Source: JAWKWH01 sp963669285 (GTDB lineage: Bacteria; Pseudomonadota; Alphaproteobacteria; Rhizobiales; Rhizobiaceae). From it: a stretch of DNA of 64,000 nucleotides. Both the position numbers and the translations under genes were made by a program. Every line of letters starts with the position of its first letter. Position 1 is the stretch's first letter. Positions 9,250 through 19,200 of this stretch are shown here, one piece after another. The notes under the pieces are model-generated. The model saw only the letters and a list, made by a program, of their open reading frames with translations. It was not told the DNA's origin and made no database searches. The stretch is taken from contig CAXXSI010000018.1 in NCBI GenBank assembly GCA_963669285.2, forward strand, positions 62,001 to 126,000, read 5' to 3'.

Positions 9250-9462
9250 CTACTCCCGGTTCCGGCCGTCAAGGCGCTTGACGACCCAGCGGGCGGCAAA
9301 TGCACCCAATACACCGGCAAGAACGGCAGCCATCCAGCCGTAAGGCTCCCAGATCGGCGACAAAATCAACACGAATGCGGCGATAATCGCCGCTTCCCTC
9401 CAGGAGAAGGTTGCCATGCTTCCGGCCAGCTGTTCGCCAAAGAACGACTTGCGTTCGCTCAT
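9250..9462 (-). CDS. Small membrane protein of the suf operon, unknown function
   Basis: About 70 residues, with one or two hydrophobic segments (AAIIAAFVLILSP, then a segment ending AGVLGAFAARWVV) followed by a basic end, suggesting a hairpin in the inner membrane. The ATG at 9462 overlaps the sufB TGA by one base (TGATG), so it is probably translated by coupling to sufB. I do not recognise a family. Its position between sufB and the cupins makes it part of a three-gene insert in the SUF operon. Confidence 0.65.
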   Translation of the reverse strand: MSERKSFFGEQLAGSMATFSWREAAIIAAFVLILSPIWEPYGWMAAVLAGVLGAFAARWVVKRLDGRNRE

Positions 9463-10985
9463 CACCCGACACTCCCCTCGAGCGAAATACCGATCAGCTT
9501 CTGCGCCTCGACGGCGAACTCCATCGGCAGTTCCTGAATCACTTCCTTGACGAAGCCGTTGACGATCAATGCGATGGCTTCCTCTTCCGGAATGCCGCGC
9601 TGCATGACGTAGAACAACTGATCCTCGGAGATTTTCGATGTCGTCGCTTCATGCTCGAATTTAGCCGTGGCGTTTTTGGCCTCTATGTACGGCACGGTAT
9701 GCGCACCGCATTCATTGCCGATCAACAGGGAATCGCACTGGGTGAAGTTTCGCGCATGGGTCGCCTTACGGTGGGCGGAAACCTGGCCGCGATAGGTGTT
9801 CTCGCTCCTTCCGGCGGAAATACCCTTCGAGATGATCCGGCTTCTGGTGTTTTTGCCCAAATGGATCATCTTGGTGCCGCTGTCGATCTGCTGACGGCCA
9901 TTGGAAACCGCTATCGAGTAGAATTCACCCTGGGAGTTGTCGCCACGCAGAATGCAGGAAGGGTACTTCCAGGTAATCGCTGATCCGGTTTCGACCTGCG
10001 TCCAGGAAATCTTGGAACTCTTGCCACGGCAGTCGCCCCGCTTGGTGACGAAATTGTATATGCCGCCCTTGCCGTCCTCGTCGCCCGGGTACCAATTCTG
10101 TACGGTCGAATACTTGATCTCGGCGTCATCCAGCGCAATCAGTTCCACGACCGCGGCATGGAGCTGGTTTTCGTCACGCTGCGGTGCCGTGCAGCCTTCC
10201 AGATAGGAAACGTAAGATCCTTCGTCGGCGATGATCAATGTGCGCTCGAACTGCCCGGTGTTCTCCGCATTGATGCGAAAATAGGTCGACAGCTCCATCG
10301 GACAACGTACGCCCTTGGGCACATAGACAAACGAACCGTCGGTGAAGACGGCGGAATTCAGCGTCGCATAATAGTTGTCGGTGGTCGGCACCACGGTGCC
10401 CAGATATTTCTGCACCAGTTCCGGATGCTCGCGAATGGCTTCCGAGATCGAACAGAAGATCACACCGGCCGAAGCCAGTTCCTTTTTAAAGGTGGTGACG
10501 ACGGAAACCGAATCGAACACGGCGTCGACGGCAACGCGCCCAGAGGCGTAAACATTGTCGCCCACCTCAGCGTCCAGCGTGCTCGGCTCGTCGATCTTGC
10601 GCACACCGGCCAGTATCTCCTGTTCCTTGAGCGGGATACCCAGTTTTTCATAGGTCTTCAAAAGCTCAGGATCGACCTCGTCAAGCGATTTCGGGCCAGA
10701 CTGGTTCTTCGGTGCTGCATAGAAATAGATGTCCTGGAAATCGATTTGCGGATACTCAACTCGCGCCCAGGTCGGCTCCTCCATGGTCAGCCAACGCTTG
10801 TAGGCTTCCAGACGCCATTGAAGCATCCATTCCGGCTCGTCCTTCTTGGCCGAGATAAAACGGATGATGTCCTCGTTGAGCCCCTTTGGGGCGCGATCCA
10901 TTTCGATGAGGGTTTCGAAACCGTATTTGTACTGGTCCACATCGATCTTGCGGACCTGCTCAATGGTTTCCTGCACGGCAGGCAT
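9462..10985 (-). CDS. sufB: Fe-S cluster scaffold subunit SufB
   Basis: Core scaffold subunit of SufBC2D. The sequence shows the SufB hallmark region SYLEGCTAPQRDENQLHAAV and the C-terminal stretch ending IALIVNGFVKEVI. I chose the start at MPAVQETIEQ (10985), giving 507 residues, because alphaproteobacterial SufB proteins begin at this point; the frame remains open to 11042. It is followed without a gap by the small membrane gene and cupins. An upstream A+T-rich stretch separates it from sufS2. Confidence 0.95.
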   Translation of the reverse strand: MPAVQETIEQVRKIDVDQYKYGFETLIEMDRAPKGLNEDIIRFISAKKDEPEWMLQWRLEAYKRWLTMEEPTWARVEYPQIDFQDIYFYAAPKNQSGPKSLDEVDPELLKTYEKLGIPLKEQEILAGVRKIDEPSTLDAEVGDNVYASGRVAVDAVFDSVSVVTTFKKELASAGVIFCSISEAIREHPELVQKYLGTVVPTTDNYYATLNSAVFTDGSFVYVPKGVRCPMELSTYFRINAENTGQFERTLIIADEGSYVSYLEGCTAPQRDENQLHAAVVELIALDDAEIKYSTVQNWYPGDEDGKGGIYNFVTKRGDCRGKSSKISWTQVETGSAITWKYPSCILRGDNSQGEFYSIAVSNGRQQIDSGTKMIHLGKNTRSRIISKGISAGRSENTYRGQVSAHRKATHARNFTQCDSLLIGNECGAHTVPYIEAKNATAKFEHEATTSKISEDQLFYVMQRGIPEEEAIALIVNGFVKEVIQELPMEFAVEAQKLIGISLEGSVG

Positions 10986-11157
10986 ATCGGTTGTCTCCAT
11001 TCTCGCCGGGTTCAAGGCCCGGTGGTTGTCGACAGATGTCATCCCTTCGGGATGGCACCTATGTAATTCATTTTTTCGTCGGGGAAAGCTGATTTCATCA
11101 AATCTTTCCCGAAAATTTCAAGTTTCTTGCGAAAACGCAACATATCTGCCGCCGTTT

Positions 11158-12321
11158 TCAGGCTGCCTGGTTCCTCCCGGGCCGCCTTGCAGCAATGTCG
11201 CGAATTGCCTTTTCGAACAATTCGAGTTCCTTTTCTCCCGTTTCCCGACCGATTGACAGCCTGAGTGCATTGCCGTGTTCGCCGAGTCCCATGGCCGCGA
11301 GCACATGGCTCTCGCCCACACTACCGGATGAACAGGCCGAACCGGCAGAAACCGCCACTGCGGCCAGATCGAACGCGATCTGCGCCGTCTCGGTCTTGAG
11401 GCCCGGAATGGCAAACAGGCATGTGTTGACCAAACGTGGCGCATCAGCAGCAAATACGATGGCATCCGGCACGTGCTTGCGCAGTACGGATTCGAACCGG
11501 TCGCGCGTTCGGCGAATGGATTCGACTTCCGCCAATCCTTCGCATGCGATCCGGGCCGCTTCGCCAAAACCGGCGATCGCAGCGACATTTTCCGTTCCCG
11601 CGCGATGCCCCTTTTCCTGTCCGCCACCGCGGATAAGCGGCTCCGGCCTCACCAGATCCGAAGCCGCGATGATGGCGCCGGCACCCTGTGGCCCGCCAAT
11701 TTTGTGCGACGACAGGATAAGAAAATCGGCGCCAAGCGCTTCGATATCAATGTCGAGCCGTCCGGCACCCTGCACCGCATCGACGATAAGAAGACCGCCA
11801 GCCTCCTTGGTCAGCGCAGCGATTTCGGAAACCGGCTGAATAACGCCGCTTTCATTGTTTGCGACGTGGCAGGCAACCAATGGCAGGCCATCCCCTTCGC
11901 CGTTGGCCTTTAGAGCCGCTTTCAACGCTGCCAGATCCACGATGCCGTCATTGCCGACAGGAACCTGCGTTACCGCATCGGCGTCAAACCGCCCGCCGGA
12001 CAACAAACACGGATGGTCTGTTGCCAGGACATGGAGCCCGCTAAACACGAGCGGTCCGCGCCCCATGCGGTAATTCGGTGTCAGAAGTGCCGAGGCCGCC
12101 TCGGTAGCGCCGGAGGTGAAAATCACATTGTCGGGGTTGGCGTTGCAAAGCGCTGCCACCTGCCGTCTTGCGGAATCCAGCAGCGCCCGCTTGGCGCGGC
12201 CCTCACCATGAACCGAGGAGGCATTCCCGGGTGTTTCCAGCGCAGCCACCATCGCCGCCCTGGCTTCGACGAGAAGCGGGGCGCTGGCGTTGTGGTCCAG
12301 ATAGACGCGTACTGCGGGCAT
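11158..12321 (-). CDS. sufS2: Cysteine desulfurase, NifS/IscS-like, first gene of suf operon
   Basis: A second PLP-dependent cysteine desulfurase, of the group I (NifS/IscS) type, distinct from the SufS further down the operon. The PLP lysine is in SSHKIGGPQG (K207) and the catalytic cysteine in SAGSACSSGS (C330). The 387-residue length fits. In Agrobacterium and relatives the gene in this position is called sufS2. It is probably the promoter-proximal gene; an ICE-like palindrome and a second inverted repeat lie within 135 bases of its ATG. Confidence 0.92.
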   Translation of the reverse strand: MPAVRVYLDHNASAPLLVEARAAMVAALETPGNASSVHGEGRAKRALLDSARRQVAALCNANPDNVIFTSGATEAASALLTPNYRMGRGPLVFSGLHVLATDHPCLLSGGRFDADAVTQVPVGNDGIVDLAALKAALKANGEGDGLPLVACHVANNESGVIQPVSEIAALTKEAGGLLIVDAVQGAGRLDIDIEALGADFLILSSHKIGGPQGAGAIIAASDLVRPEPLIRGGGQEKGHRAGTENVAAIAGFGEAARIACEGLAEVESIRRTRDRFESVLRKHVPDAIVFAADAPRLVNTCLFAIPGLKTETAQIAFDLAAVAVSAGSACSSGSVGESHVLAAMGLGEHGNALRLSIGRETGEKELELFEKAIRDIAARRPGRNQAA

Positions 12322-12372
12322 TCGCGCTGTTATCCCTCAATCATCGCCGCCCATGGCATGAAAGCCGATTTT

Positions 12373-12387
12373 CCTTGAAATTCAAGG
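12373..12387. promoter_or_regulatory. Perfect 15-bp inverted repeat upstream of sufS2
   Basis: CCTTGAA-A-TTCAAGG, centred about 60 bases before the sufS2 ATG. Its position between the likely promoter and the start suggests an operator, possibly for an iron- or Fe-S-responsive Rrf2-type regulator such as RirA. The match to a RirA box is not clear, so the regulator is unassigned. Confidence 0.4.
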
Positions 12388-12438
12388 TTGAACCGTCCTA
12401 TTTAGCCGCTTCTTGAAGCTGGGCGATCGAGAGCCTAG

Positions 12439-12455
12439 TTTTGAATGGTTCTAAA
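12439..12455. promoter_or_regulatory. Irr-box (ICE)-like palindrome between suf operon and divergent hydrolase
   Basis: TTTTGAA-TGG-TTCTAAA, which on the minus strand is TTTAGAA-N3-TTCAAAA. This is one mismatch from the rhizobial iron control element TTTAGAA-N3-TTCTAAA recognised by the Fur-family regulator Irr. A second palindrome, TTCTAGAA, lies at 12460-12467. It sits about 118 bases before sufS2 and about 97 before the divergent hydrolase. Confidence 0.5.
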
Positions 12456-12551
12456 CTGGTTCTAGAAATCTGTCGGGCGCACGTCAAGTTCGTGCAACGC
12501 CAGGCGTCGAGACTGGGGACAGATACTGAACGCCAAGAAAACGGAGTTTCG

Positions 12552-13226
12552 ATGCCTGAGGTCATTTTCACGGGCCCGGCCGGTCGGCTTGAAGGCCGCT
12601 ACCAGCCTTCCAAGGAGAAAAACGCACCGATTGCCATGGTGCTGCATCCGCATCCCCAGTTCGGCGGAACGATGAATAACAAGATCGTCTATGATCTGTT
12701 TTACATGTTCCAGAAGCGCGGATTCACCACTTTAAGGTTTAACTTCCGCTCAATTGGCCGAAGCCAGGGTGATTTTGACCACGGTATCGGCGAACTTTCG
12801 GATGCTGCAGCCGCACTGGACTGGATCCAGTCGTTGCATCCGGATTCAAAGAACTGCTGGATCGCCGGATACTCATTTGGCGCATGGATCGGTATGCAGT
12901 TGCTGATGCGCCGGCCCGAAATCGAGGGCTTCATGTCGATCGCGCCGCAGCCTAACACATACGACTTTGCCTTCCTGGCACCGTGCCCGTCATCCGGCCT
13001 GATCATTCATGGTGATGAGGACCGTGTCGCCCCACCCAAAGACGTTCAGGGTCTGGTCGACAAGCTGCACCAGCAAAAGGGCATCACCATCACCCAGCGG
13101 ACGATGGAAGGTGCAAACCACTTCTTCTCCGGTATGGAGGACGATCTTGTGGCCGAATGCGCTGACTATCTGGACGCACGGCTGCGTGGAGAGTTGACCA
13201 CAGAACGGCCCAAACGGGGACGTTGA
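12552..13226 (+). CDS. Alpha/beta hydrolase (dienelactone-hydrolase-like)
   Basis: A 224-residue cytosolic alpha/beta hydrolase. The nucleophile elbow is GYSFGAWIG, the acid is in HGDEDRV, and the base histidine in EGANHFFSG near the C-terminus. The early HPHPQFGGTMNN loop is typical of a conserved proteobacterial family annotated as alpha/beta hydrolase with unknown substrate. The start is the ATG at 12552, with ACGGAG 6 bases upstream; the frame is open further upstream but that part runs across the ICE-like box and is unlikely to be coding. A methyltransferase gene follows after four bases. Confidence 0.85.
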   Translation: MPEVIFTGPAGRLEGRYQPSKEKNAPIAMVLHPHPQFGGTMNNKIVYDLFYMFQKRGFTTLRFNFRSIGRSQGDFDHGIGELSDAAAALDWIQSLHPDSKNCWIAGYSFGAWIGMQLLMRRPEIEGFMSIAPQPNTYDFAFLAPCPSSGLIIHGDEDRVAPPKDVQGLVDKLHQQKGITITQRTMEGANHFFSGMEDDLVAECADYLDARLRGELTTERPKRGR

Positions 13227-13230
13227 GATA

Positions 13231-13824
13231 ATGGCCGGCGTGGCGGGATATTACGAATCCCACGCCGCTCAATATGCCGAAATCGAGCCGGAACCGGTAT
13301 GGCGCGAGCAACTTGAGAAGTTCGCCGCCGGCCTGACGCCCGGCTGCCGGATCCTGGACCTGGGATGTGGCGCCGGCCACGACGCTCATTGGCTGGGATT
13401 GAACGGTTTCGATGTGCAGTGCATCGATGGTTCCGAAGCGATGGCGCGTGAGGCAAAGAAACGATACGGCATCGATGTGCGCATTCATGCCATCGAGGAT
13501 CTTGCAGCCCGGAACGAATTCGATGCTGTGTGGGCGTCGGCTTCAATCCACCACGTCGACCGCCAAGCCATCCCGTCAGCAGTTGCAGCTGTCGCCAACG
13601 CGCTGAGACCGGGCGGCCAGTTTTACTCGAGCTACAAGGTGCTGCAGTCCGATATCGTCGACTGCCTCGGCCGATACTATGCTGCGACCAGCGAGGCTGA
13701 ACTCAAATCCACAATGGAAAGCGCGGGATTGTCGATCGAAAAAACCGTGACCATTCCCGGCATGGGTGCCGACGGCAATCCGGCAGACTTCATCTGCATC
13801 ACAGCGAAGAAAAGCGCTTATTGA
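13231..13824 (+). CDS. Class I SAM-dependent methyltransferase
   Basis: A 197-residue protein with a Rossmann-type methyltransferase domain. Motif I is LDLGCGAGHD (residues about 46-55), followed by an acidic residue in VQCIDGS at the end of beta 2 and motif IV around FDAVWASASIHHV. The substrate is not predictable; the fold resembles small-molecule or tellurite-resistance-type methyltransferases. It is probably co-transcribed with the hydrolase immediately upstream. Its 3' end overlaps the convergent anmK stop by a few bases. Confidence 0.85.
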   Translation: MAGVAGYYESHAAQYAEIEPEPVWREQLEKFAAGLTPGCRILDLGCGAGHDAHWLGLNGFDVQCIDGSEAMAREAKKRYGIDVRIHAIEDLAARNEFDAVWASASIHHVDRQAIPSAVAAVANALRPGGQFYSSYKVLQSDIVDCLGRYYAATSEAELKSTMESAGLSIEKTVTIPGMGADGNPADFICITAKKSAY

Positions 13825-14952
13825 GCGATATCCGGCCGCACGACTTCTCCGCCACCCATGGGCTTTAAACAGCCTGTCGTGGTCGGAAATGTCAGTGCCA
13901 ATCCTTTCAGCGAGCGCACGGCAAGGTAAGCCCAGGCTTCGGCTTCCATGGCGTCGCCATCCAGACCGATATCTTCAGCCGCAATGACATCGGCGCCGCT
14001 TTCCGACACCAGATTGGACAGATCGGTCGCGATATGCGGGTTTTTTCGCCCGCCGCCGCACAAGACCCAACGCTTCGGCTGGGCTGGCATGTGTTTTGCG
14101 CTGGCATAGATAGCGCGGGCGGTTACCGCGGCGAGAGTACGCGAACCGTCGGCAAGCTCCAGCCCCGAGGCTTCGGTGAGCGTGAAATCGTTCCGGTCGA
14201 GCGACTTCGGTGCAGACTGGTCGAAATACGGTTTGGCGAGATAGGCGCCGACAACCCTTTCGACAACGCCGCCTTCGCTGGCAATGCGCCCATTCTGATC
14301 GATTGGAACCCCGGCGTTGGCCGATACCCATTGGTCAATCAGCGCATTGCCCGGGCCGCTGTCGAAAGCGACCGGATCGCCCTCCTCCGGTATGAAAGTG
14401 ACATTCGATATGCCGCCAATATTGACGAAGGCAACCGGGAAGCGGCGGACATCATCCGGCAGTGACTGGGCCAGAGCTGCATGGTAGACCGGCGCAAGCG
14501 GCGCGCCCTGCCCGCCATGGACCATGTCGTTGGCGCGCATATCGTGAACCACCGCAAGACCGGTGTTGGCAGCCAACAAACCGCCGTCACCAAGCTGAAA
14601 CGGTCAACGCCCGCTCAGGGCGATGCAAGACGGTCTGGCCGTGAAACCCGATCACTTCGGGATTGTTCCAGCGATCCGGCAGTTCCCGCAAGAATGCGTT
14701 GACCGCTTCTGCGTGGCGCAGTGTGATATCGCGCTCCAGTGCTTTCAGATCGCCCGGGCGCTTGTCACGCGCTTCAATAGTTTTTGCCACTTCAAGCGCC
14801 GCTTCGATCCTTCGGCTGAACACGGCCTGGTAGGCAAAAAAGGAAGACGGGCCGCGTTCGACAAAGTTTTCACCGTCGGTCCTGAGTACCGCGATGTCGA
14901 TGCCGTCCATCGACGTGCCGCTCATCAGGCCGAGTGCGGTCGTCAACGCCAT
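13818..14952 (-). pseudogene. anmK: Anhydro-N-acetylmuramic acid kinase, one-base frameshift as sequenced
   Basis: AnmK phosphorylates anhydro-N-acetylmuramic acid during murein recycling. The N-terminal part (from ATG 14952: LGLMSGTSMDGID, then IGFHGQTVLHRPERALTV) and the C-terminal part (beginning LAANTGLAVVHDMR, with FVNIGGISNVT) are in different frames. The break is the three-base run at 14598-14600, where dropping one base restores ...RALTVQLGDGGLLAANTG.... The rest is intact at a normal length of about 377 residues. It may be a sequencing error rather than a dead gene. It is divergent from tyrS. Confidence 0.88.
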
Positions 14953-15046
14953 GGGTACTCCTTGTCGATTCGCCGCCAATAGTGTTAAACGCGCGCGGTC
15001 TGCAATGCCATGCGGACGGTTCATATCCATCCGTCAAGGAACAGAA

Positions 15047-16294
15047 ATGTCGACCTTCAAATCCGATTTCCTGCGCGTCATGTCCGAACGCGGCTTCATC
15101 CACCAGATCTCGGATGAATCCGGTCTTGACGATCTGTTCTGCAAGGAAACGGTTACCGCCTATATCGGATTTGACGCGACTGCCAGCAGCTTGCATGCCG
15201 GCTCGCTGATCCAAATCATGATGCTGCATTGGCTGCAGAAAACCGGGCATCGGCCGATTGCGCTGATGGGTGGCGGCACGACGATGATTGGCGACCCCTC
15301 CTTCAAGGATGAAGCTCGCAAACTGCTGACGCCTAATGATATCGATGCGAATCTCGCCGGCATCAAGCAGTGTTTTTCACGCTATCTGGAATTTACCGAC
15401 GACAAGGCAATCATGGTCAACAATGCCGACTGGCTGATGGGCATCAACTATGTCGAGTTTCTTCGCGACGTCGGCCGGCATTTCTCCGTCAACCGCATGC
15501 TTACGTTCGATTCGGTGAAGCTGCGTCTCGACCGGGAACAATCGCTGTCGTTCCTCGAGTTCAACTACATGATCCTGCAGGCCTATGATTTCGTGGAGCT
15601 TTGCAAGCGCTATGGATGCCGGATGCAGATGGGTGGATCGGACCAATGGGGGAACATCATCAATGGCATCGATCTCGGTCATCGCATGGGTACACCGCAA
15701 CTATACGCTCTGACCACACCGCTGCTGACGACCGCTTCTGGCGCCAAGATGGGCAAAACCGCCTCAGGCGCAGTGTGGTTAAACGCCGACATGCTGAGCC
15801 CCTACGATTTCTGGCAATATTGGCGCAACACCGAAGATGCGGATGTGGAGCGGTTTTTAAAGCTGTACACCACGCTGCCGATGGATGAAGTCTCCAGACT
15901 GGCGGCACTCGGCGGCGTTGAGATCAACGAGGCCAAGAAAGTCCTGGCAACCGAGGTCACTGCCTTGCTGCATGGGCGCATGGCGGCGGATGAAGCCGCC
16001 GAAACAGCGCGCAAGACCTTCGAGGAAGGTGCAGTTGCCGACACCCTGCCGACCATTACGGTTTCGGCAGCCGACCTTGCCGAGGGCGTAGGAGTCCTGA
16101 CCCTGTTTGTTCAGGCCGGACTTGTGGCCTCAAACGGCGAGGCGCGCCGCCACATCAAGGCTAAAGCGCTTAAGATCAACGATGATGTTGTCGTCGATGA
16201 CCGCATGTCGGTCGGTGAGGCGCAGATCGGTCCAGAGGGCGCAATCAAGCTGTCGCTCGGCAAGAAGAAACATGTCCTGGCCCGTCCGGAGTAG
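15047..16294 (+). CDS. tyrS: Tyrosyl-tRNA synthetase
   Basis: Class I aminoacyl-tRNA synthetase charging tRNA-Tyr, 415 residues. The HIGH-equivalent is in FDATASSLHAGSLIQ, and the KMSKS-equivalent is KMGKT in GAKMGKTASGAVWL. The Tyr-binding region includes QMGGSDQWGNIING. A C-terminal S4 RNA-binding domain (GLVASNGEARRHIKAKALK) completes the bacterial TyrRS-L layout. I start at ATG 15047 (MSTFKSDFL), preceded by AAGGAACAG; upstream in-frame codons overlap the anmK start on the other strand. Confidence 0.96.
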   Translation: MSTFKSDFLRVMSERGFIHQISDESGLDDLFCKETVTAYIGFDATASSLHAGSLIQIMMLHWLQKTGHRPIALMGGGTTMIGDPSFKDEARKLLTPNDIDANLAGIKQCFSRYLEFTDDKAIMVNNADWLMGINYVEFLRDVGRHFSVNRMLTFDSVKLRLDREQSLSFLEFNYMILQAYDFVELCKRYGCRMQMGGSDQWGNIINGIDLGHRMGTPQLYALTTPLLTTASGAKMGKTASGAVWLNADMLSPYDFWQYWRNTEDADVERFLKLYTTLPMDEVSRLAALGGVEINEAKKVLATEVTALLHGRMAADEAAETARKTFEEGAVADTLPTITVSAADLAEGVGVLTLFVQAGLVASNGEARRHIKAKALKINDDVVVDDRMSVGEAQIGPEGAIKLSLGKKKHVLARPE

Positions 16295-16299
16295 GTTGC

Positions 16300-19200
16300 C
16301 TAGCGGAACTCGAAAATCTGCCGGAAGATGCCGGGTGCGATTGCGGAAACGGGATTGACCTGCAGCCGTGGTGATTTGGAAGCGCCTGATAATTTGTAGG
16401 TGATCCCGATCAATCCCCTGTCGCGTCCGTTGCCGAGAAAAAATCCAACCAGCGGAATGTCGGCGAAGAGCCGGTTCAGACCGTATGCCGGCATAAATGT
16501 TCCGGTAATTGCTATCCGCCCATCCGCATCAAAGAGCTGGCCCTGAAATGTTGAGCCTATGAGTGGACCGCGCAAGACGCCGTCCGCGATCGACAGATAG
16601 CCATTGCCCTTTTCAATCTTGGCAAATCCCTGTTCGAATTTGGCTTTTGAAACGTCGATGTCGCGTTTGACGGCCTGGTTCAGGCTGCGTCCGTCGTCGC
16701 CTTCGGGTGCCGTCGACACCAACGCCTCCAGCCGCGGTTCATTGACGATCCAGAAATCGCGCGCGTCGATCTGACCGCGCAAGGGATCGTTTCCCTTGGC
16801 GGACAGTCGAAGATCGATCCGGCCTCCCTGCATGTGATCATAAATATTCAAAAATCGCAGAATCGCGCCGGCATCGGCCGATTGCATGACGATTTGCCTG
16901 CCGCCTTCGCCAGTCTCCTGCGAGACAGCGAATTTCTCACCAGATTTGGTCGTCGCAAGAATTTGCATCCCAGCGGCTTTTGTTCCGGTTCCGCTGTAGC
17001 TGATTTCAACTCCCGAGACCGTTTCATCACCAAATCCAAGCACTTGATCGGCCTTGGCAACAAGTGTCACCGGCGTGTCATCAAGCCCCTCGCCGGTTTC
17101 ACTTGGATCCGCCAAAAACTGTTTGATCAGAGAACGCGCATCAATGCGACTTCCCAGAACGTTGAGCTGATACCCACGCCCCTTGCGATTGATCGATAGG
17201 TTGAAGGAATCCTCCCGGTTGAGCCGGACATTGTCGAACTGAGCTTTCTCGATCACCCCGTCTCGAAGGGAGGCGTTTCCGGTAAGCGAAAATGATTTAC
17301 CTCCAAGTTCAATTGACGTCAGTCGCGTGACCTCTCCGTCTTCGTGCATGGAGAAACTTGCCTTGGCGGAAATACCCGGACCTTTGCTCCAACCCGCCCA
17401 CGGGAATCGCAGACTTGCATGGGTCAAATCGGCATCGAAATTGCGAGAACCGTCCTCGCCGTCGACAACATCGACAACCACCGGTCCGGAAATCATTGTG
17501 TTCAATTCCGGCGCCAGTTTGTTGCGTGCTGCGTCATCCAGTTCCAGTTGGAGATCGAGACTGCGGTCCGCGCTACCCTGGCCTAAAGGCTCGATCAAGG
17601 TCAGGCGCGCCGGTATTTCGTTCAACCGGCCCTTGGCCCTGATTTCTGCGTTGTCGGGATCAACAACGATGGTTCCGGTTGCGTTGGACAGAACCTGCCC
17701 GCCAAACGGTTTGGCAACCGTTAGATTTTCGTAATTGAGCGCAACGCGCCAGCTCAGGACGTCAGGGTCGGGAACGTTCTGCAACGGTATCATTCCCGAA
17801 ACGTGCCCGGTTACCGATCCGGTAAAATCGATCGGTTGAAGATCGACATATCTCGAGGCTTCGATCGGTTTGAACGTTGCCAGTTCTGCCACTCCATCGG
17901 CACTTCCAGCGACATCGATTTCCAGAGCACCGATCAGCGGACGGTCGGCAGCGTTGATCTCGAACTCACCATCGGAAGCGCTCACGGTTCGGCCACTGGG
18001 CAGGTAAGCTGTTCCCGACGACAAACCAATACGCACCTGTGTGCCCTGGAAATCGACGGTACCATTTGCATCACGCACAGGCGGTATTTCACCGGCAGTG
18101 TCAAACCGTGTTCCAAATATTTCAAAGTGGCCCGACACCTCGTCAGGGCGAAAGGGAATGCCGTCGCCGAAACGACCTGCGACAACACTCATTTCAAGCC
18201 AGCTGTCTCGAACCTCGCCGCCATAGACATTATCCAGCACCCACGAGCGCGCGCCATCGGCCGCCTTCCAGGGCCAAAGTTGCTTGGCGTGCGGAACCGG
18301 CATCTTGGGAACGTTGATCGCCAGAAATACGGCGGGTGTCTTGCCGCCGGGGAACACGAGCGCGCCGTTGCCGATGACCTCTCCACCGGTCGTACGCACG
18401 CGAATCTCATCAGCGGTCAGTCGGCCTTCCTGCGGATTGATGATACCGGCCAATCTCGCCAGAACGCCGATGGCGCGTTCGGGTGAATCTTCAGCGGCCA
18501 CGCTGGAGCCATCGCTGACCATCTCATAACGGTAAACCGGGATCTCTGATTGACTAGCGGGAGCGGGTTGAATGGCGCCGTTGAAATTCAGGTGGCTGCG
18601 TCCGATATCGGCAATCAACTGATCGATCTCGATCTTGCCGCTGCCCTCAGCCAACGTCGCCTCAATGTGATAGCGGCCGTTCTGGCGTTCATCCTTCACC
18701 GTTTCAAGAGCAACGTCGTTTGCGTCGAACACGGTTTTGATGGTCCCCCTGCCAGACTCGCCTTTTTCTCCGCTGACGGTCAATTCGATCGCCGCCGCGA
18801 TGCTTTTGGCAAAGGGTTTCTTCAACTGCCCCGGTTCATAATCCCAGCGAAAATCCGGTATCGCTGCTTTTGCCTCGAAAACCAATTCACCATCACTTTC
18901 GGGATCGCGAGCAACGGTGCCGGCAAATTCCACTTCGTAGCGTTCCACTGTGCTCACAGCCGAAATCGAAAAACCGTTCTTTTCCCTTTGAATATTTGCC
19001 TTCTTCAGCCGGATTTCGGGCAACCCGCCGGCCGTTGCCAACCTTAAAACTGCGTCCTCGATATGGATTTGCTCGCCTATACGACCGGCGGCAGAAACCA
19101 GCGGTTCCAATATGGCGAACACCTGGGTGACGACCAAATCGGGGTCGACCAGGCCTCTCTCGTTAAGAACGATACCAAGCGGTTCCCCCGACATCTCGCC

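Noticed and set aside
9462..11042. SufB start at 11042
   Set aside because: The first 19 residues are not conserved in SufB; MPAVQETIEQ at 10985 matches the usual N-terminus.
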